DNA from: Kapaibacterium sp044224925
GTDB taxonomy: Bacteria > Bacteroidota > Ignavibacteria > Kapaibacteriales > Kapaibacteriaceae
NCBI GenBank assembly: GCA_044224925.1
Contig: JBGAJM010000009.1
Span: 1-64,000, forward strand
DNA length: 64,000 nucleotides
Direction: 5' to 3'
Below the pieces are notes generated by a model that did no database searches, was not told the origin of the DNA, and worked only from the letters and a program-made list of their open reading frames with translations. The position numbers were made by a program, and so were the translations under genes. Of this stretch, positions 33,371 to 43,900 are shown piece after piece (within the stretch, counting starts at the first letter, position 1; every line of letters begins with the position of its first letter).

Positions 33371-34825
33371 ATGCATTCAGCCTACGAAGCGGTCATCGGC
33401 CTTGAGATCCACGCCCAACTCAAAACGGCGTCAAAGGCGTTCTGTGCCTGCCCGACCACGTTCGGTGCCCAGCCGAACGTGAACGTATGTCCGATATGCC
33501 TAGGTCACCCGGGAACGCTCCCCGTCTTGAACGACAACCTCGTGCTCTTCGCCGTCAAAATGGGCTTGGCCACGAACTGCTCCATCCGTGAGCGGTCTTC
33601 GTTCTCCCGCAAGAACTACTTCTACCCCGACCTTCCAAAGGGATATCAGATCTCGCAGTATGCAGATCCGATCTGCTATGACGGTCACGTGGAGATCGAG
33701 ACCAACGATGGCGTGAAGACCATTGGTATCACACGCATTCACATGGAAGAGGATTCCGGGAAGTCCATTCACGATCTCGACATCGACACGCTCGTGGACC
33801 TCAACCGAAGCGGCGTTCCCCTGATCGAGATCGTAAGCGAACCCGATCTGCGAAGCGCTCACGAGGCGTATCAGTACTTGATGCAGGTACGCCAGATCCT
33901 GGTCTACCTCAACATCTGCGACGGCAACCTCGAGGAGGGATCTCTTCGGTGCGACGCCAACGTCTCGATCCGTCCGATCGGCCAGCAGCAGTTCGGCACG
34001 AAGACCGAGGTCAAGAACTTGAACAGCTTCCGTAACGTGGAAAAGGCCATTGCCTACGAGATCGAACGACAGATCGAACTCGTCGAGAGTGGCGGCACGG
34101 TGCGTCAGGAAACCTGCATGTGGGATGCGGCGGCCCAGGTCACCAGGGTCATGCGGACCAAAGAAATGGCCCATGATTACCGGTATTTCCCCGAGCCGGA
34201 CCTCTCGCACGTGGTGATCGACCGGGATTGGCTGGACGACGTCCTTGCCACCCTTCCCGAACTTGGCCTTGCGAAAAAGCGTCGATTCATGGCGCAATAC
34301 GGGCTTCCTGCCTACGATGCATCCATTCTGGCCGATGAAACGGCCGTGGCAGACTATTACGAGGAGGCCTGCGCCTCTGTACCGGGTCTGGACCATGACG
34401 CGGCGAAGCAGATCTCGAACTGGATCATGACGGAGCTCATGCGCATCATGGGCGAGCGGAAGTGCGGGATCAGGGACACAGGGTGCACGCCAGCGCAATT
34501 GGCGTCGTTGGTGCATGCTGTGACCAGCGGCACGATCAGTAACAAGATCGCCAAGGACATCTTCCCGGAGCTTCTGGCAACGGGAGAACTGGCCACCGAC
34601 GTGATCGCTCGCAAGGGACTCACACAGAACTCGGATGCGGGTGCGCTTGAGGAGATGGTGCGCGCCGTGATCCAAGCCAATCCGGACAATTTGACGAAGT
34701 ACAAGGACGGGAAGACCAATCTGTTGGGGTTCTTTGTGGGCCAGGTCATCAAGGCCTCCGGAGGAACCGCCAATCCATCGATGGTGAGCGAGCTGATGAA
34801 GAGCGCGCTCGATGCACACGAATAA
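33371..34825 (+). CDS. gatB: Aspartyl/glutamyl-tRNA amidotransferase subunit B
   Basis: 484 residues, full length. The start YEAVIGLEIHAQLKT is the GatB signature; FCACPTTFGAQPNVNVCPIC gives the zinc-binding cysteines; DLNRSGVPLIEIVSEPD and the C-terminal YqeY-like tail that binds tRNA are present. In the GatCAB complex this subunit binds tRNA and phosphorylates the glutamate or aspartate before amidation. gatA and gatC are not in the window. The E1 gene follows after 27 bp. Confidence 0.97.
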   Translation: MHSAYEAVIGLEIHAQLKTASKAFCACPTTFGAQPNVNVCPICLGHPGTLPVLNDNLVLFAVKMGLATNCSIRERSSFSRKNYFYPDLPKGYQISQYADPICYDGHVEIETNDGVKTIGITRIHMEEDSGKSIHDLDIDTLVDLNRSGVPLIEIVSEPDLRSAHEAYQYLMQVRQILVYLNICDGNLEEGSLRCDANVSIRPIGQQQFGTKTEVKNLNSFRNVEKAIAYEIERQIELVESGGTVRQETCMWDAAAQVTRVMRTKEMAHDYRYFPEPDLSHVVIDRDWLDDVLATLPELGLAKKRRFMAQYGLPAYDASILADETAVADYYEEACASVPGLDHDAAKQISNWIMTELMRIMGERKCGIRDTGCTPAQLASLVHAVTSGTISNKIAKDIFPELLATGELATDVIARKGLTQNSDAGALEEMVRAVIQANPDNLTKYKDGKTNLLGFFVGQVIKASGGTANPSMVSELMKSALDAHE

Positions 34826-34852
34826 CAACGAAGCACAGAAACGGAGAATCCG

Positions 34853-36958
34853 ATGTCGAAAGCGAAGACCACGAAAGCCCCTGCCCCAGTTGCCGCCAAG
34901 ACCAAGCAGTCTGCGGTTGCCACATTTGACGTGACGGGGTTCGATAAGGCCACCCTGTTGGATTGGTACAAGACCCAGCAGCTTGGGCGCCGACTTGACG
35001 AAAAGGCGGCCCTGTACCTGAAAATGGCCAAGGGATGGTCCTACCACGCACCATTTGCGGGGCACGACGGGATCCAGCTTGCCTTGGGCAAGATCTTCCG
35101 TCCGGGCAAGGACTACCTCTTCCCCTATTATCGCGACATGCTCACGTCGCTCGCCGCAGGCGTCACGGTCGAGGAGATCATCGCCAACGGTTTGAGCAAG
35201 GACGCCGACGTGGCCGGTGGTGGACGTCACATGTCGAACCACTTCGCCAAGATCTCGATCGGACTGCAGAACAGCTCGTCGTGCACCGGGAACCACTCCC
35301 AGCAGGCGGTCGGCACGGGTCGGTCGATCCGGAAGTATGCAGGCGACGAGGTCGTGTACTGTTCAACGGGAGACAGCACGACGTCGGAAGGCTACTACTA
35401 TGAGGCGGTCAACGGGGCAGACCGCGAGAAGCTACCGGTGATCTTCGTCATCCAGAACAACAAGTATGGCATCTCGGTGCCGCTCAAGGACCAAACATCG
35501 AATGAGACGGTGTCGGACAATTTCAAGGGCTTTCCGCACCTCAAGATCATCGAGTGCGATGGCCGGGATCCCATGGCATCGTACCGGGCACTGGAAGAGG
35601 CCCGTGCCTACGTTCTCACGGGCAAGGGCCCGGCCATGGTCCATGCGGACTGCGACCGGATCGGCTCGCACTCCAATTCCGACAATCACGAGCTCTACCG
35701 TCCGGCAGAGGACTTCGAGGCCATGAAGGGCCGCGATCCGTTGCCACGCATGCGTGCTACGTTGATCGCCCATGGGATCGCCACCGACGAAGAGCTGCTT
35801 GCCCTTGAAGAGGCGAACAAGCAGGCCATTTTTGCTGCGGCGGACGTAGTGGAAGCGCTTCCGGACCCCGCAGGGTCGTCCTATATCGAGTTCCTCGTGC
35901 CCCCTTCGGTGGTCGACTATTCGGACAACAGCGAGTCGCGATACGTCAACGACCCTTCGGCTCCGCAACTCACGTTCCGCGAGGGGATCAACACGGCACT
36001 CATCGAGGAATTCCGTCGCAACCCGAACACCTTCCTCTTCGGACAGGACGTCGCATCGCACAAGAAACAGGGCATTTTCAACGTTTGTAAGGGCCTTCTC
36101 GACGAATTCGGTAACGATCGGGTATGGAATGCCCCAATTGCTGAAGATTTCATCGTAGGCACGGCAAATGGGATGTGCCGGTATCGGAAGGACATTCGCG
36201 TGGTGGTGGAGGGTGCTGAATTCGCCGACTACTTCTGGCCGGCAATGGAGCAACTCATCGAATGCACGCACGATTATTGGCGTACACGGGGTCAATTCGC
36301 CCCGAACATGGTCGTTCGACTTGCCAGCGGCGGCTACATCCAGGGCGGCCTCTATCACTCCCAGAACCTCGAGGGTACGTTCACGACGTTGCCCGGTCTG
36401 CGCGTTGTGATCCCCGCCTTTGCCGACGATGCCATCGGTCTCATGCGGAACGCCATCCGGTCCGAGGGCATCACGATGTACCTCGAGCCCAAGTTCCTCT
36501 ACAACTACCGCCCAACGTCGGCAAGCATGCCGGCGGACGACTTCATCATTCCGTTCGGCAAGGCGAAGATCCGTCGTGCCGGGTCGGACATCACCGTCGT
36601 CAGCTACGGTACGGCCGTGCACTGGTCGTTGCAGGCAGCTGAGCGCCTGGCGGCAGAGGGCATCAGCGTGGAGGTCATCGACCTTCGATCGTTGGCTCCG
36701 TGGGACAAGGAGATGGTACTCGAGTCCGTGCGTCGCACCGGACGCTGCGTTGTCGCCCACGAGGACAAGAAGACGGCCGGCTTCGGTGGGGAGATCGCAT
36801 CTACGATCACCGAGGAGCTCTTCCGGTATCTCGATGCACCCGTCGTTCGGGTCGGCTCGAAGGACACTCCGGTAGGTTTCGCCAAGTCACTCGAAGCGGC
36901 GATCCTCTTGAATGTCGACGACGTGATCGGCGCGATCCGATCAACAGCACGCTTCTAA
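34853..36958 (+). CDS. Fused 2-oxoacid dehydrogenase E1 (alpha-beta)
   Basis: 701 residues joining both E1 subunits in one chain. After an Ala/Lys-rich N-terminal stretch of about 25 residues, the alpha part (about 35-340) holds the thiamine diphosphate motif TGDSTTSEGYYYEAVNG to IQNNKYG. The beta part (about 365-700) starts at TFREGINTALIEEFRR and includes LFGQDVASHKKQGIF, the transketolase-type centre and C-terminal VVAHEDKKTAGFGGEIA. This layout is the branched-chain 2-oxoacid or pyruvate dehydrogenase type. It feeds acyl groups to a lipoyl E2, absent here. A branched-chain role would fit the acyl-CoA mutase operon upstream, but that is inference. Confidence 0.9.
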   Translation: MSKAKTTKAPAPVAAKTKQSAVATFDVTGFDKATLLDWYKTQQLGRRLDEKAALYLKMAKGWSYHAPFAGHDGIQLALGKIFRPGKDYLFPYYRDMLTSLAAGVTVEEIIANGLSKDADVAGGGRHMSNHFAKISIGLQNSSSCTGNHSQQAVGTGRSIRKYAGDEVVYCSTGDSTTSEGYYYEAVNGADREKLPVIFVIQNNKYGISVPLKDQTSNETVSDNFKGFPHLKIIECDGRDPMASYRALEEARAYVLTGKGPAMVHADCDRIGSHSNSDNHELYRPAEDFEAMKGRDPLPRMRATLIAHGIATDEELLALEEANKQAIFAAADVVEALPDPAGSSYIEFLVPPSVVDYSDNSESRYVNDPSAPQLTFREGINTALIEEFRRNPNTFLFGQDVASHKKQGIFNVCKGLLDEFGNDRVWNAPIAEDFIVGTANGMCRYRKDIRVVVEGAEFADYFWPAMEQLIECTHDYWRTRGQFAPNMVVRLASGGYIQGGLYHSQNLEGTFTTLPGLRVVIPAFADDAIGLMRNAIRSEGITMYLEPKFLYNYRPTSASMPADDFIIPFGKAKIRRAGSDITVVSYGTAVHWSLQAAERLAAEGISVEVIDLRSLAPWDKEMVLESVRRTGRCVVAHEDKKTAGFGGEIASTITEELFRYLDAPVVRVGSKDTPVGFAKSLEAAILLNVDDVIGAIRSTARF

Positions 36959-37040
36959 ACTGTGAAATCGTTTCCACACTGTCAGGACGCCAAGAGGGAC
37001 TAACCTTCCTAAAAATTTAAGGGTTAGGACCACGAATTGA

Positions 37041-37073
37041 TTTTTGTTTTTGAACGGTGGCAGGGTATATTTG
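37041..37073 (+). promoter_or_regulatory. Consensus Bacteroidetes promoter
   Basis: TTTTTG at 37041-37046 (-33), then 19 bp, then TATATTTG at 37066-37073 (-7). Both elements and the spacing fit the Bacteroidetes sigma factor consensus. Transcription should start near 37079. Confidence 0.78.
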
Positions 37074-37086
37074 CGTCTTCGATGAA

Positions 37087-37115
37087 GCGCGCGGGGCGTC
37101 CAGGGCCCCGTGTGC
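37087..37115 (+). terminator. Leader hairpin with U-rich tail, possible attenuator
   Basis: GCGCGCGGGGC (37087-37097) pairs with GCCCCGTGTGC (37105-37115) over 11 positions, two of them G-U, around a 7-base loop. A T-rich run (TTGTTTTTGATTTT) follows. It lies in the 5' leader, between the promoter and the gene at 37142. Confidence 0.5.
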
Positions 37116-37141
37116 CTCGTTGTTTTTGATTTTGAGGACCT

Positions 37142-37852
37142 ATGAGCAATCAAGCAGAGAAGATCCATGAAGCGGCCACAGTCGCGCCTCACGAGGCGCC
37201 ACTGACCCTCATTGAGCGTCTTCAACAACAGTGGTACATCATCGTTGCAGCGGCCTTGGTCGTCGTTGTTGCCATTGGCGGTTACATCATGTACAGCAAT
37301 GCGCAACAAGAAAAGAACGAAGAGGCCAACACGGCACTTTCCCGAATTCGGACGGTCTTCGAACAGGGAGAATTCGAAAAGGCACTCACAGCCAAGGGTA
37401 TAGCGCCCATTGGCAATGAGAACGTTTTGGGTCTCGAGGGCATCGTGGAGCAGTATGGTGGCACGGACGCAGGGAAACTTGCATCGTTGATGGCCGGCAA
37501 CTGCTACCTGAATCTTGGGAAGTATACAGAGGCACAAGCGCAGTTCGAGGCCGCCCAGAGCGCGGATGCACCGCTCGTGCAAGTGGGAGCTCTTACGGGG
37601 CTGGGCGCTTGCAAGGAGCAGGAGAACGATTGGGCTGGCGCAGCCGAACTGTATGAACGGGCAGCCGGGATCGCCGGGAAATCGGGAATGGAAGACCGCT
37701 GCCTCTTCTATGCGGGGCTTGCCTACGAGAAGGCCGGCAACAAGGAAAAAGCTGCTAAGTCCTTTGCAGACTTGGTCAAACGCAGTGACGGCTCGGAGTT
37801 CGCGTCCTTCGCGAAAACGGGTCTCGCGCGCCTTGGCATGGCAATTGATTAG
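37142..37852 (+). CDS. Membrane-anchored TPR protein (YfgM-like)
   Basis: 236 residues. A short cytosolic N-terminus with LIERLQQQW is followed by one membrane helix (WYIIVAAALVVVVAIGGYIM, about residues 31-50), then helical TPR-like repeats (GNCYLNLGKYTEAQAQFEAA, FYAGLAYEKAGNKEKAAKSF). The layout matches YfgM, a partner of PpiD at the Sec translocon that helps proteins leave the inner membrane. GAGG precedes the ATG. It has its own strong promoter and lies upstream of the large secreted-protein genes. Confidence 0.78.
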   Translation: MSNQAEKIHEAATVAPHEAPLTLIERLQQQWYIIVAAALVVVVAIGGYIMYSNAQQEKNEEANTALSRIRTVFEQGEFEKALTAKGIAPIGNENVLGLEGIVEQYGGTDAGKLASLMAGNCYLNLGKYTEAQAQFEAAQSADAPLVQVGALTGLGACKEQENDWAGAAELYERAAGIAGKSGMEDRCLFYAGLAYEKAGNKEKAAKSFADLVKRSDGSEFASFAKTGLARLGMAID

Positions 37853-37946
37853 ACCTTTTCGGTTTTTTCTGTCTGAACACGAATGACAATGAAAAAAAGC
37901 AACAAAGAAGTAAGCAAAGCATATGTTTTTAACAACTGGAGGTAGT

Positions 37947-40900
37947 ATGCAACGTTGGTTTCGTCTAAGCAGCTTGCTGCTTGTGCTTACCGCCGCCTTT
38001 TCTGTGGTCCATGCTCAGGACTACGTTGAAGTGCGCGGTAGTCTCCCTCCGGGCCAAGTGCGCGTATTCGTACGTGACACGATCTACCGTATTTCCGGAT
38101 CGTATACGATCGGTGGTACGTTGGTCATTGAGCCCGGGACCCGCGTGGAGTTCCTTCCGAACGGTCGAATGATCGACTCGACGGGTGGCCGAATTCTTGC
38201 GGATGGTCGCGCTTCCGCCACGTATAATGCGAACGCAGTGAATGCACTGTTCCCGCCGTATACTGGCTACGACGACGTGAATTATTTCGGCGCCCCTGGC
38301 GTCGTTTCATCCACGATCGCCACGGAGCCCACGATTCACCCGTCCAAGTACGGAATCATTTTCAATGTGGATCTTGGTTCGGACCCGAACCTTATGGGTC
38401 TCACACCGGCGAAGGCCATCATGTACAAGGCAGCGCGTCTTGAACTTGGTGGACAGCAAGCTGCGATCAGACTGAACCCTTGGTTCCGTCCGACGCAGGG
38501 CAGCCCGATCAATGTTTCCGCAGCCCGGATCACATTCGTAGCTGGAGACGTGAACAACTTCTCTCGCGAGTGGGGTCACATCATCGTTCTGCCGGGTGCA
38601 CGCGCTGCATTCTTCCGCGATGTGGACTTCTTGAATTTCCGCAAGGACACAACGGTTGACAATCAGCCGATCTACCTTGCCAATTCAAACGGTCAGCAGC
38701 TCACACGTCAGGATCAGCTTGCTGTGAACGACAATCTGCTTCGTCAAACGAACGGTAGTGGTGGAGCGATCTCCACATTCTCTGTTCGTACCTGGCTCGT
38801 CGGTTGTACGTTCCGCAATAACATGGCGCGTTACCACGGTGGTGCACTCCAGATCCAACAAGCTCCAGTTGATCAGTATGTAGGTTCGAACCTTCAACTG
38901 TATCCAACGCCAAATCCGGTCACTGTTGCAAATCTTCAGCCGTACGCTGCTCAAACGAATCCGTACATCACGAACGTTTTGACAGCTCAGCCGATCCAAC
39001 AGAACATTCCTTCGATCGACAACCTGTTCTCCAGTGCTTCCGAGCCGAACTTCACCGATGCAGAGCGTCAGTCCCTTGACGATGCCCGCTTGGCGATGTA
39101 CCTCGGTCGTATTCGTCAGATCCGCTTCATCAGCAACCGCGCGTTGTTGGCGAATGTGGACACTGTTCGTATTGGAAACATTCGTGTGGTAACAGATGTT
39201 GCTACGCGCGCAACGACACGTCCATTTGAAGATCGTTCAAAGAAGAACGATGCCTTTGGTGGTGCGTTGTACATCTCCGGTCGTACCCAGATGATCGTTG
39301 GTCTTGGTATCAACGACTTCCAAGGTAAGGACACGGTAGAGTTCACGGGCAACTATGCCGAGAACCGTCAATCAACTGAGTTGGTCAACGGTCTTCGCTC
39401 CAACGGAGCTCGTGGTGGTGCTCTTTACCTTGAAGGTACTGGCACGCACCTGATCGTGGCTGGACGCTACACGTCGAACAAGACGGTAACGCCATACATC
39501 TCGAACACGAACATCACAGCGTCAAATGACTTTGTTGGCAACTACTCACAAGGTGGAGCCATCTATACGAGTGCGACGGCTGGTCAACTGCAGATCCGTG
39601 GTGGCCTCGACAACAATCCATCGACGCTCTTCTCGGCCAACGAGTCGGGTCGTGGTGGTGCTGTGTACGTCGAAGCATCAACGGACCTCCTCCCATCCCC
39701 ATGGATCGGTGGATCTGACGGTGTGATCGTAGCTCGCAACTATGGATTCAACATCAAGTTCCAAATGAACAAGGCGACAACGGAAGGTGGAGCGATCTAC
39801 GCTGCACGTAATCCGATCGTCTACGGTGCCGGTGGTGCAGCAGGTCCATTGTGGGTCTATGGCACGAACTATGGCATTGAGTTCTCCAGCAACACGGCAG
39901 GATACTCGGGTGGTGCGATCGCGGTTGCGCTGCCACAGAACCTTCCGGTGAACCGTCGCTCCACACGCTTCACACGTGCACACTTCATCACGAACAGCAC
40001 CGGTAACGTGGCTGATTCGATGAAGCCATATGTACGTGGTGGTGGTGCACTCTATACGGTCAATGCAGATCTCAACATGGTCAAGGGCGTAGAGTTCCGC
40101 TCGAACAAGTCGTACAATGGTAACGGTGGCGCTATCGCCATGGTCACACCAGATGCACTTCTTCGCAAGCGCTTCTTCTTCACGGACCTTGAAACACCAG
40201 TTGTTGACGGACAAGGTGTAGTAACGGGTTACACAGCAGCAGATGCGGTCTTCACCGGACTCGTTTCCGGTCCGAAGGCTGACGAGCGCATGCTCACACG
40301 CTTCTATGACAACGTTGCATATCCAAATCCAGCACGTCAAGGTAACGGAACGACGCAAAAGGGTAACAATGGAAATCTGCTTCACCCAGGAACGACCATT
40401 CGTGAGAACGGTACCGGTCTTGGTGGTGCGATCTACATTTTGGACTCTGTTCGCGTTCGTGTAGATACCATCTGGCTGGATCGCGTTCGTATGCAGAACA
40501 ACTCCGCATACAGCGGTGCTGCTATCTACTCCGATAACTACGATCTCAAGATCGCACTTCAGCGCTGTTTGGTAACTGGCAATCGCGCCAGCTCGCCGAT
40601 CGGCCGCAATGTTGACACTGTCACAGGTCCTCTTGTGAACAACGAAAACGTTGTCTCGAGCGACTTGGCTGGCGCCGTTCTGTATGGTGAGATCACAGGT
40701 CCATTGCCATGGTCGACCTTCAGCACAGCTGCAAACTCCATCTACGACAATGATGCTCGATTCATCATCCGCTTGCCAGACGCATACGACACCAAGGGTG
40801 TTCTTGCAGGTACAACGGGCGTAGGCTTTGGTGGTGTTGACACGCTTCGTGGCAACTACTGGGGTCGTACGGAAGCAAATGTTCAAACGATCCTTCCGAT

Positions 40901-43900
40901 CTCTGCGAACAACACCTTCCAACGTGTACAAGAGAGCTTCTTCATTGCCGGAAACGGTAAGACGCACATGCGCTTCATGCGCACAGCGACGAACAATCCA
41001 ACAGAGCAGGGTCCATTCGAGTCGACATGGTACTATGATTACAAGGCCATCCCGATCTACTCGTTCCCTGACACGCTTCTGATGGAAGGCCGCATCTACG
41101 ACATCTTCGATAAGGGTACAGACATCAAGACGGCCGACTACTCACGTCGTCGCATGTCACCAGTTGAAGACTTCGCAGTAGGTATTCCGCCAGTGCTCCG
41201 CACGTACACAGACTCGACGATGCCATCGTATCGCAAGTATGTGAAGCGCACGACACGCAATCCATTCGATGCCGAGATGTATCCGTACATCGCGAAGGTT
41301 CAAACGGAATTCGTTGGTAATCATCCGATCGGATATCCGCTCTTCCTCGAGACACGCGCAGACTACGGTCAAACAGCTGAGATCAGCAACAACGACCGTC
41401 GTGCAGTGAACGAGACCGTCTTCTTCGTGATCAATCAACGCACGGGTGACTACATCCGCGTGAACATGAAGCAGAAGTCACTCACAGATACGATCTTCCG
41501 CGCTCGCGTGGAATTGGTTCCTGACTCCACGAATGGTGGCGATCCAAACATTCGCCGCGCCTATGAAGGCCTTTCCAGCTACGGTACTGGCGCCACGCTG
41601 CTTCAGCGTATCGCTCGCAATGCAGCTGCTGAAGATTCAGCAGCACTTGCAGGTCGCCGTTGGGATGGATCTGTCGTAGCAGGTGAACTTGGTGGTGCGG
41701 GCTTCCGCCTCGGTAACCGTCCTGGTCTTCCATTCTCGAACACTGGTTCGGATGGTAGCAAGGAAACATACTTTGGTGGCGAACGCTATCGTGCATTGCC
41801 AGTGATCACTGGTGACGAAGTACTTGTCGTTTCTCGTACCGTACTGTGGCGCGACGGTGTTGTACCGGCACTTGATGGAGGTCTTACCTTCACGGTCGGT
41901 AACACAACTGTACCACCAGTATTCACGGGTTCCGCAGATACTCTTCCGAACTTGACGATCCCAGAGATGCGCAATCGCGTATTCATCACAGAGAATCGTC
42001 TCTACACACCGAAGAATGATGGCAAGTGGTTCTTTGAGCCTGCTTCGTATCCAGCAGATTCGACAGGTACACCAATTGCAACACTTGACCACACAGAGCG
42101 TGATTCTATCTTCACGATCTCTGCAGTAGACATCAATCGCTTCTTCGACCCACGTTCGATCATGGATTCCACGTTTGGTTCGTATCTGTCCTATGACTGG
42201 ACGATCACGGATCAAAATTCAGCTCTTAAGTATTGGTTGCGCGACACGCTGGTAACAGCTGGCAATGCATCTGGTATGAACGGAATGAAGTGGGGAGCAA
42301 CAGGCTATCGCATGCTTCGCGGTCGCCCGATCAATCCATACGTCGTTCCAGGCGGTGAAGAAGTTCGCGTTGTTGCGAAGAACTTCCCACCATCTATCGA
42401 GATCGTGGACAGCCTTCGCAAGTCCGGAATTGCTGAAGACGTGATCAGCCGGTGGATGTACCTGTATCCAAGCTACTTCCATGCGGAAGAGTACGATAAC
42501 AATGCACTTCCACTTGATCAGCGCGATCAGGCAAACACGAACGCTCGTTACCTGCAGCAGGATACTGTTGACTTCGCATGGATGGATACGGTATCGTATC
42601 GCTTCAACATTCATGTTGTCGACAGCATGCCGCGCTTCATCTGGTCGTACAAGCCAACAACGGGTGGCCAACAATACTTGAACATGCTCACTGGCGACGT
42701 GACGATCGTTCTCGATCCAACGACGACAGACACGAACTCGTTCAAGAACGGTGTTTGGGTTGATACCCTTCGTATGACCCCAACAGCATCGCGTGTTGGT
42801 CGCTTCCTCATTGCACCGAACGCCATCATTGATGAGCGGTACAATGATCCGGCTGCTACACCAGCTCAACAGCCTGATGATCTCAATGTTCAGTTCGTGG
42901 CGAACTTGACGGACTCCCTCCGCTTCATGCTCGACGTGAACACGGACGATGAGTTCGAGGACATGGCCGCAGTTGACAACAACCGCGCTATCGTTCAGCA
43001 GTTCGGTCCATGGGACTTCCGCTACGGTAAGACAGCCTACGGCTTCATGTCGACAGCAATGCGTCAAACACCGGGCGACACGACACTCGACGAAGTACTT
43101 CAAGCGCGTCCGATCTGGATGTCCAGTCGTTACCTCCGCAAGTACAACGAGAGTTCAGTGCCGGATCCAGTAGCCGCAGACTTCACCTCGATGGGTCAAG
43201 TGAACGTTCGTATCGCCGCTGATGAGGCTCGTCAGATCCTGACGCCGATCGGTCAAGTGAACGGCGCTCTCAATGTGGACTCGCTCGTCACGATCGTTGC
43301 AAACGACGGTCACGGCGGCCTGAACTACATCACCCGTCGTGTCTTCGTCAACGTTCAACCTACGATCGTCACGGAATCGCTTCCAGACGCTATCGAGGAT
43401 GAGGATTACAATGTTCAGCTTCTCGACTCGAGCCGCCGTATCAAGGTCTATGACCCTAACTTCGGTCAAGCTCAAGACTATGAACTGATCTACACGAACG
43501 AAACACGTACAGAAGTAGCTGTCGATCCTTACTTCTCCGAAGCAGGAACGATCGCACTCGACTCAACACGCAAGACTACTCCAGCATGGTTGAAGATCAA
43601 CCGTGTAAATGGTCTTCTCTATGGCACTCCGCGCGTTACGGATCTTCCACGCACAGACACTTCGGTGAACGTGACCGTACTTGTTACGGACCGTGGCGGC
43701 CTTCGCACGATCAAGACCATTCCGATGACCATCAAGTACACGAACCACAACCCACGTCTCTTCTCTTCGCCGATCATTCGTTGCGTTGATAAGGATGCGG
43801 CTTATACGGACACGATCCGTGTGGCAGACCTTGATCTTCTTCGCAAGCAAGCGGGCAATGAGACCTTGACGTTCACAGTTCTTGAGCCAACAGAAGGCAC

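Noticed and set aside
33500..35296. Minus-strand open frame of 598 codons across gatB and the E1 gene
   Set aside because: It lies opposite two unmistakable enzymes and crosses their boundary. Composition is not protein-like.
38750..40900. DNA-level tandem repeats in the giant gene
   Set aside because: The repetition is in protein pattern (GGAI/GGAL turns) of variable spacing; I see no long repeated DNA units.
39678..40967. Minus-strand open frame of 429 codons
   Set aside because: Shadow of the beta-helix region of the giant protein; its Cys/Thr/Arg-rich repeats mirror the GGA repeats of the sense strand.
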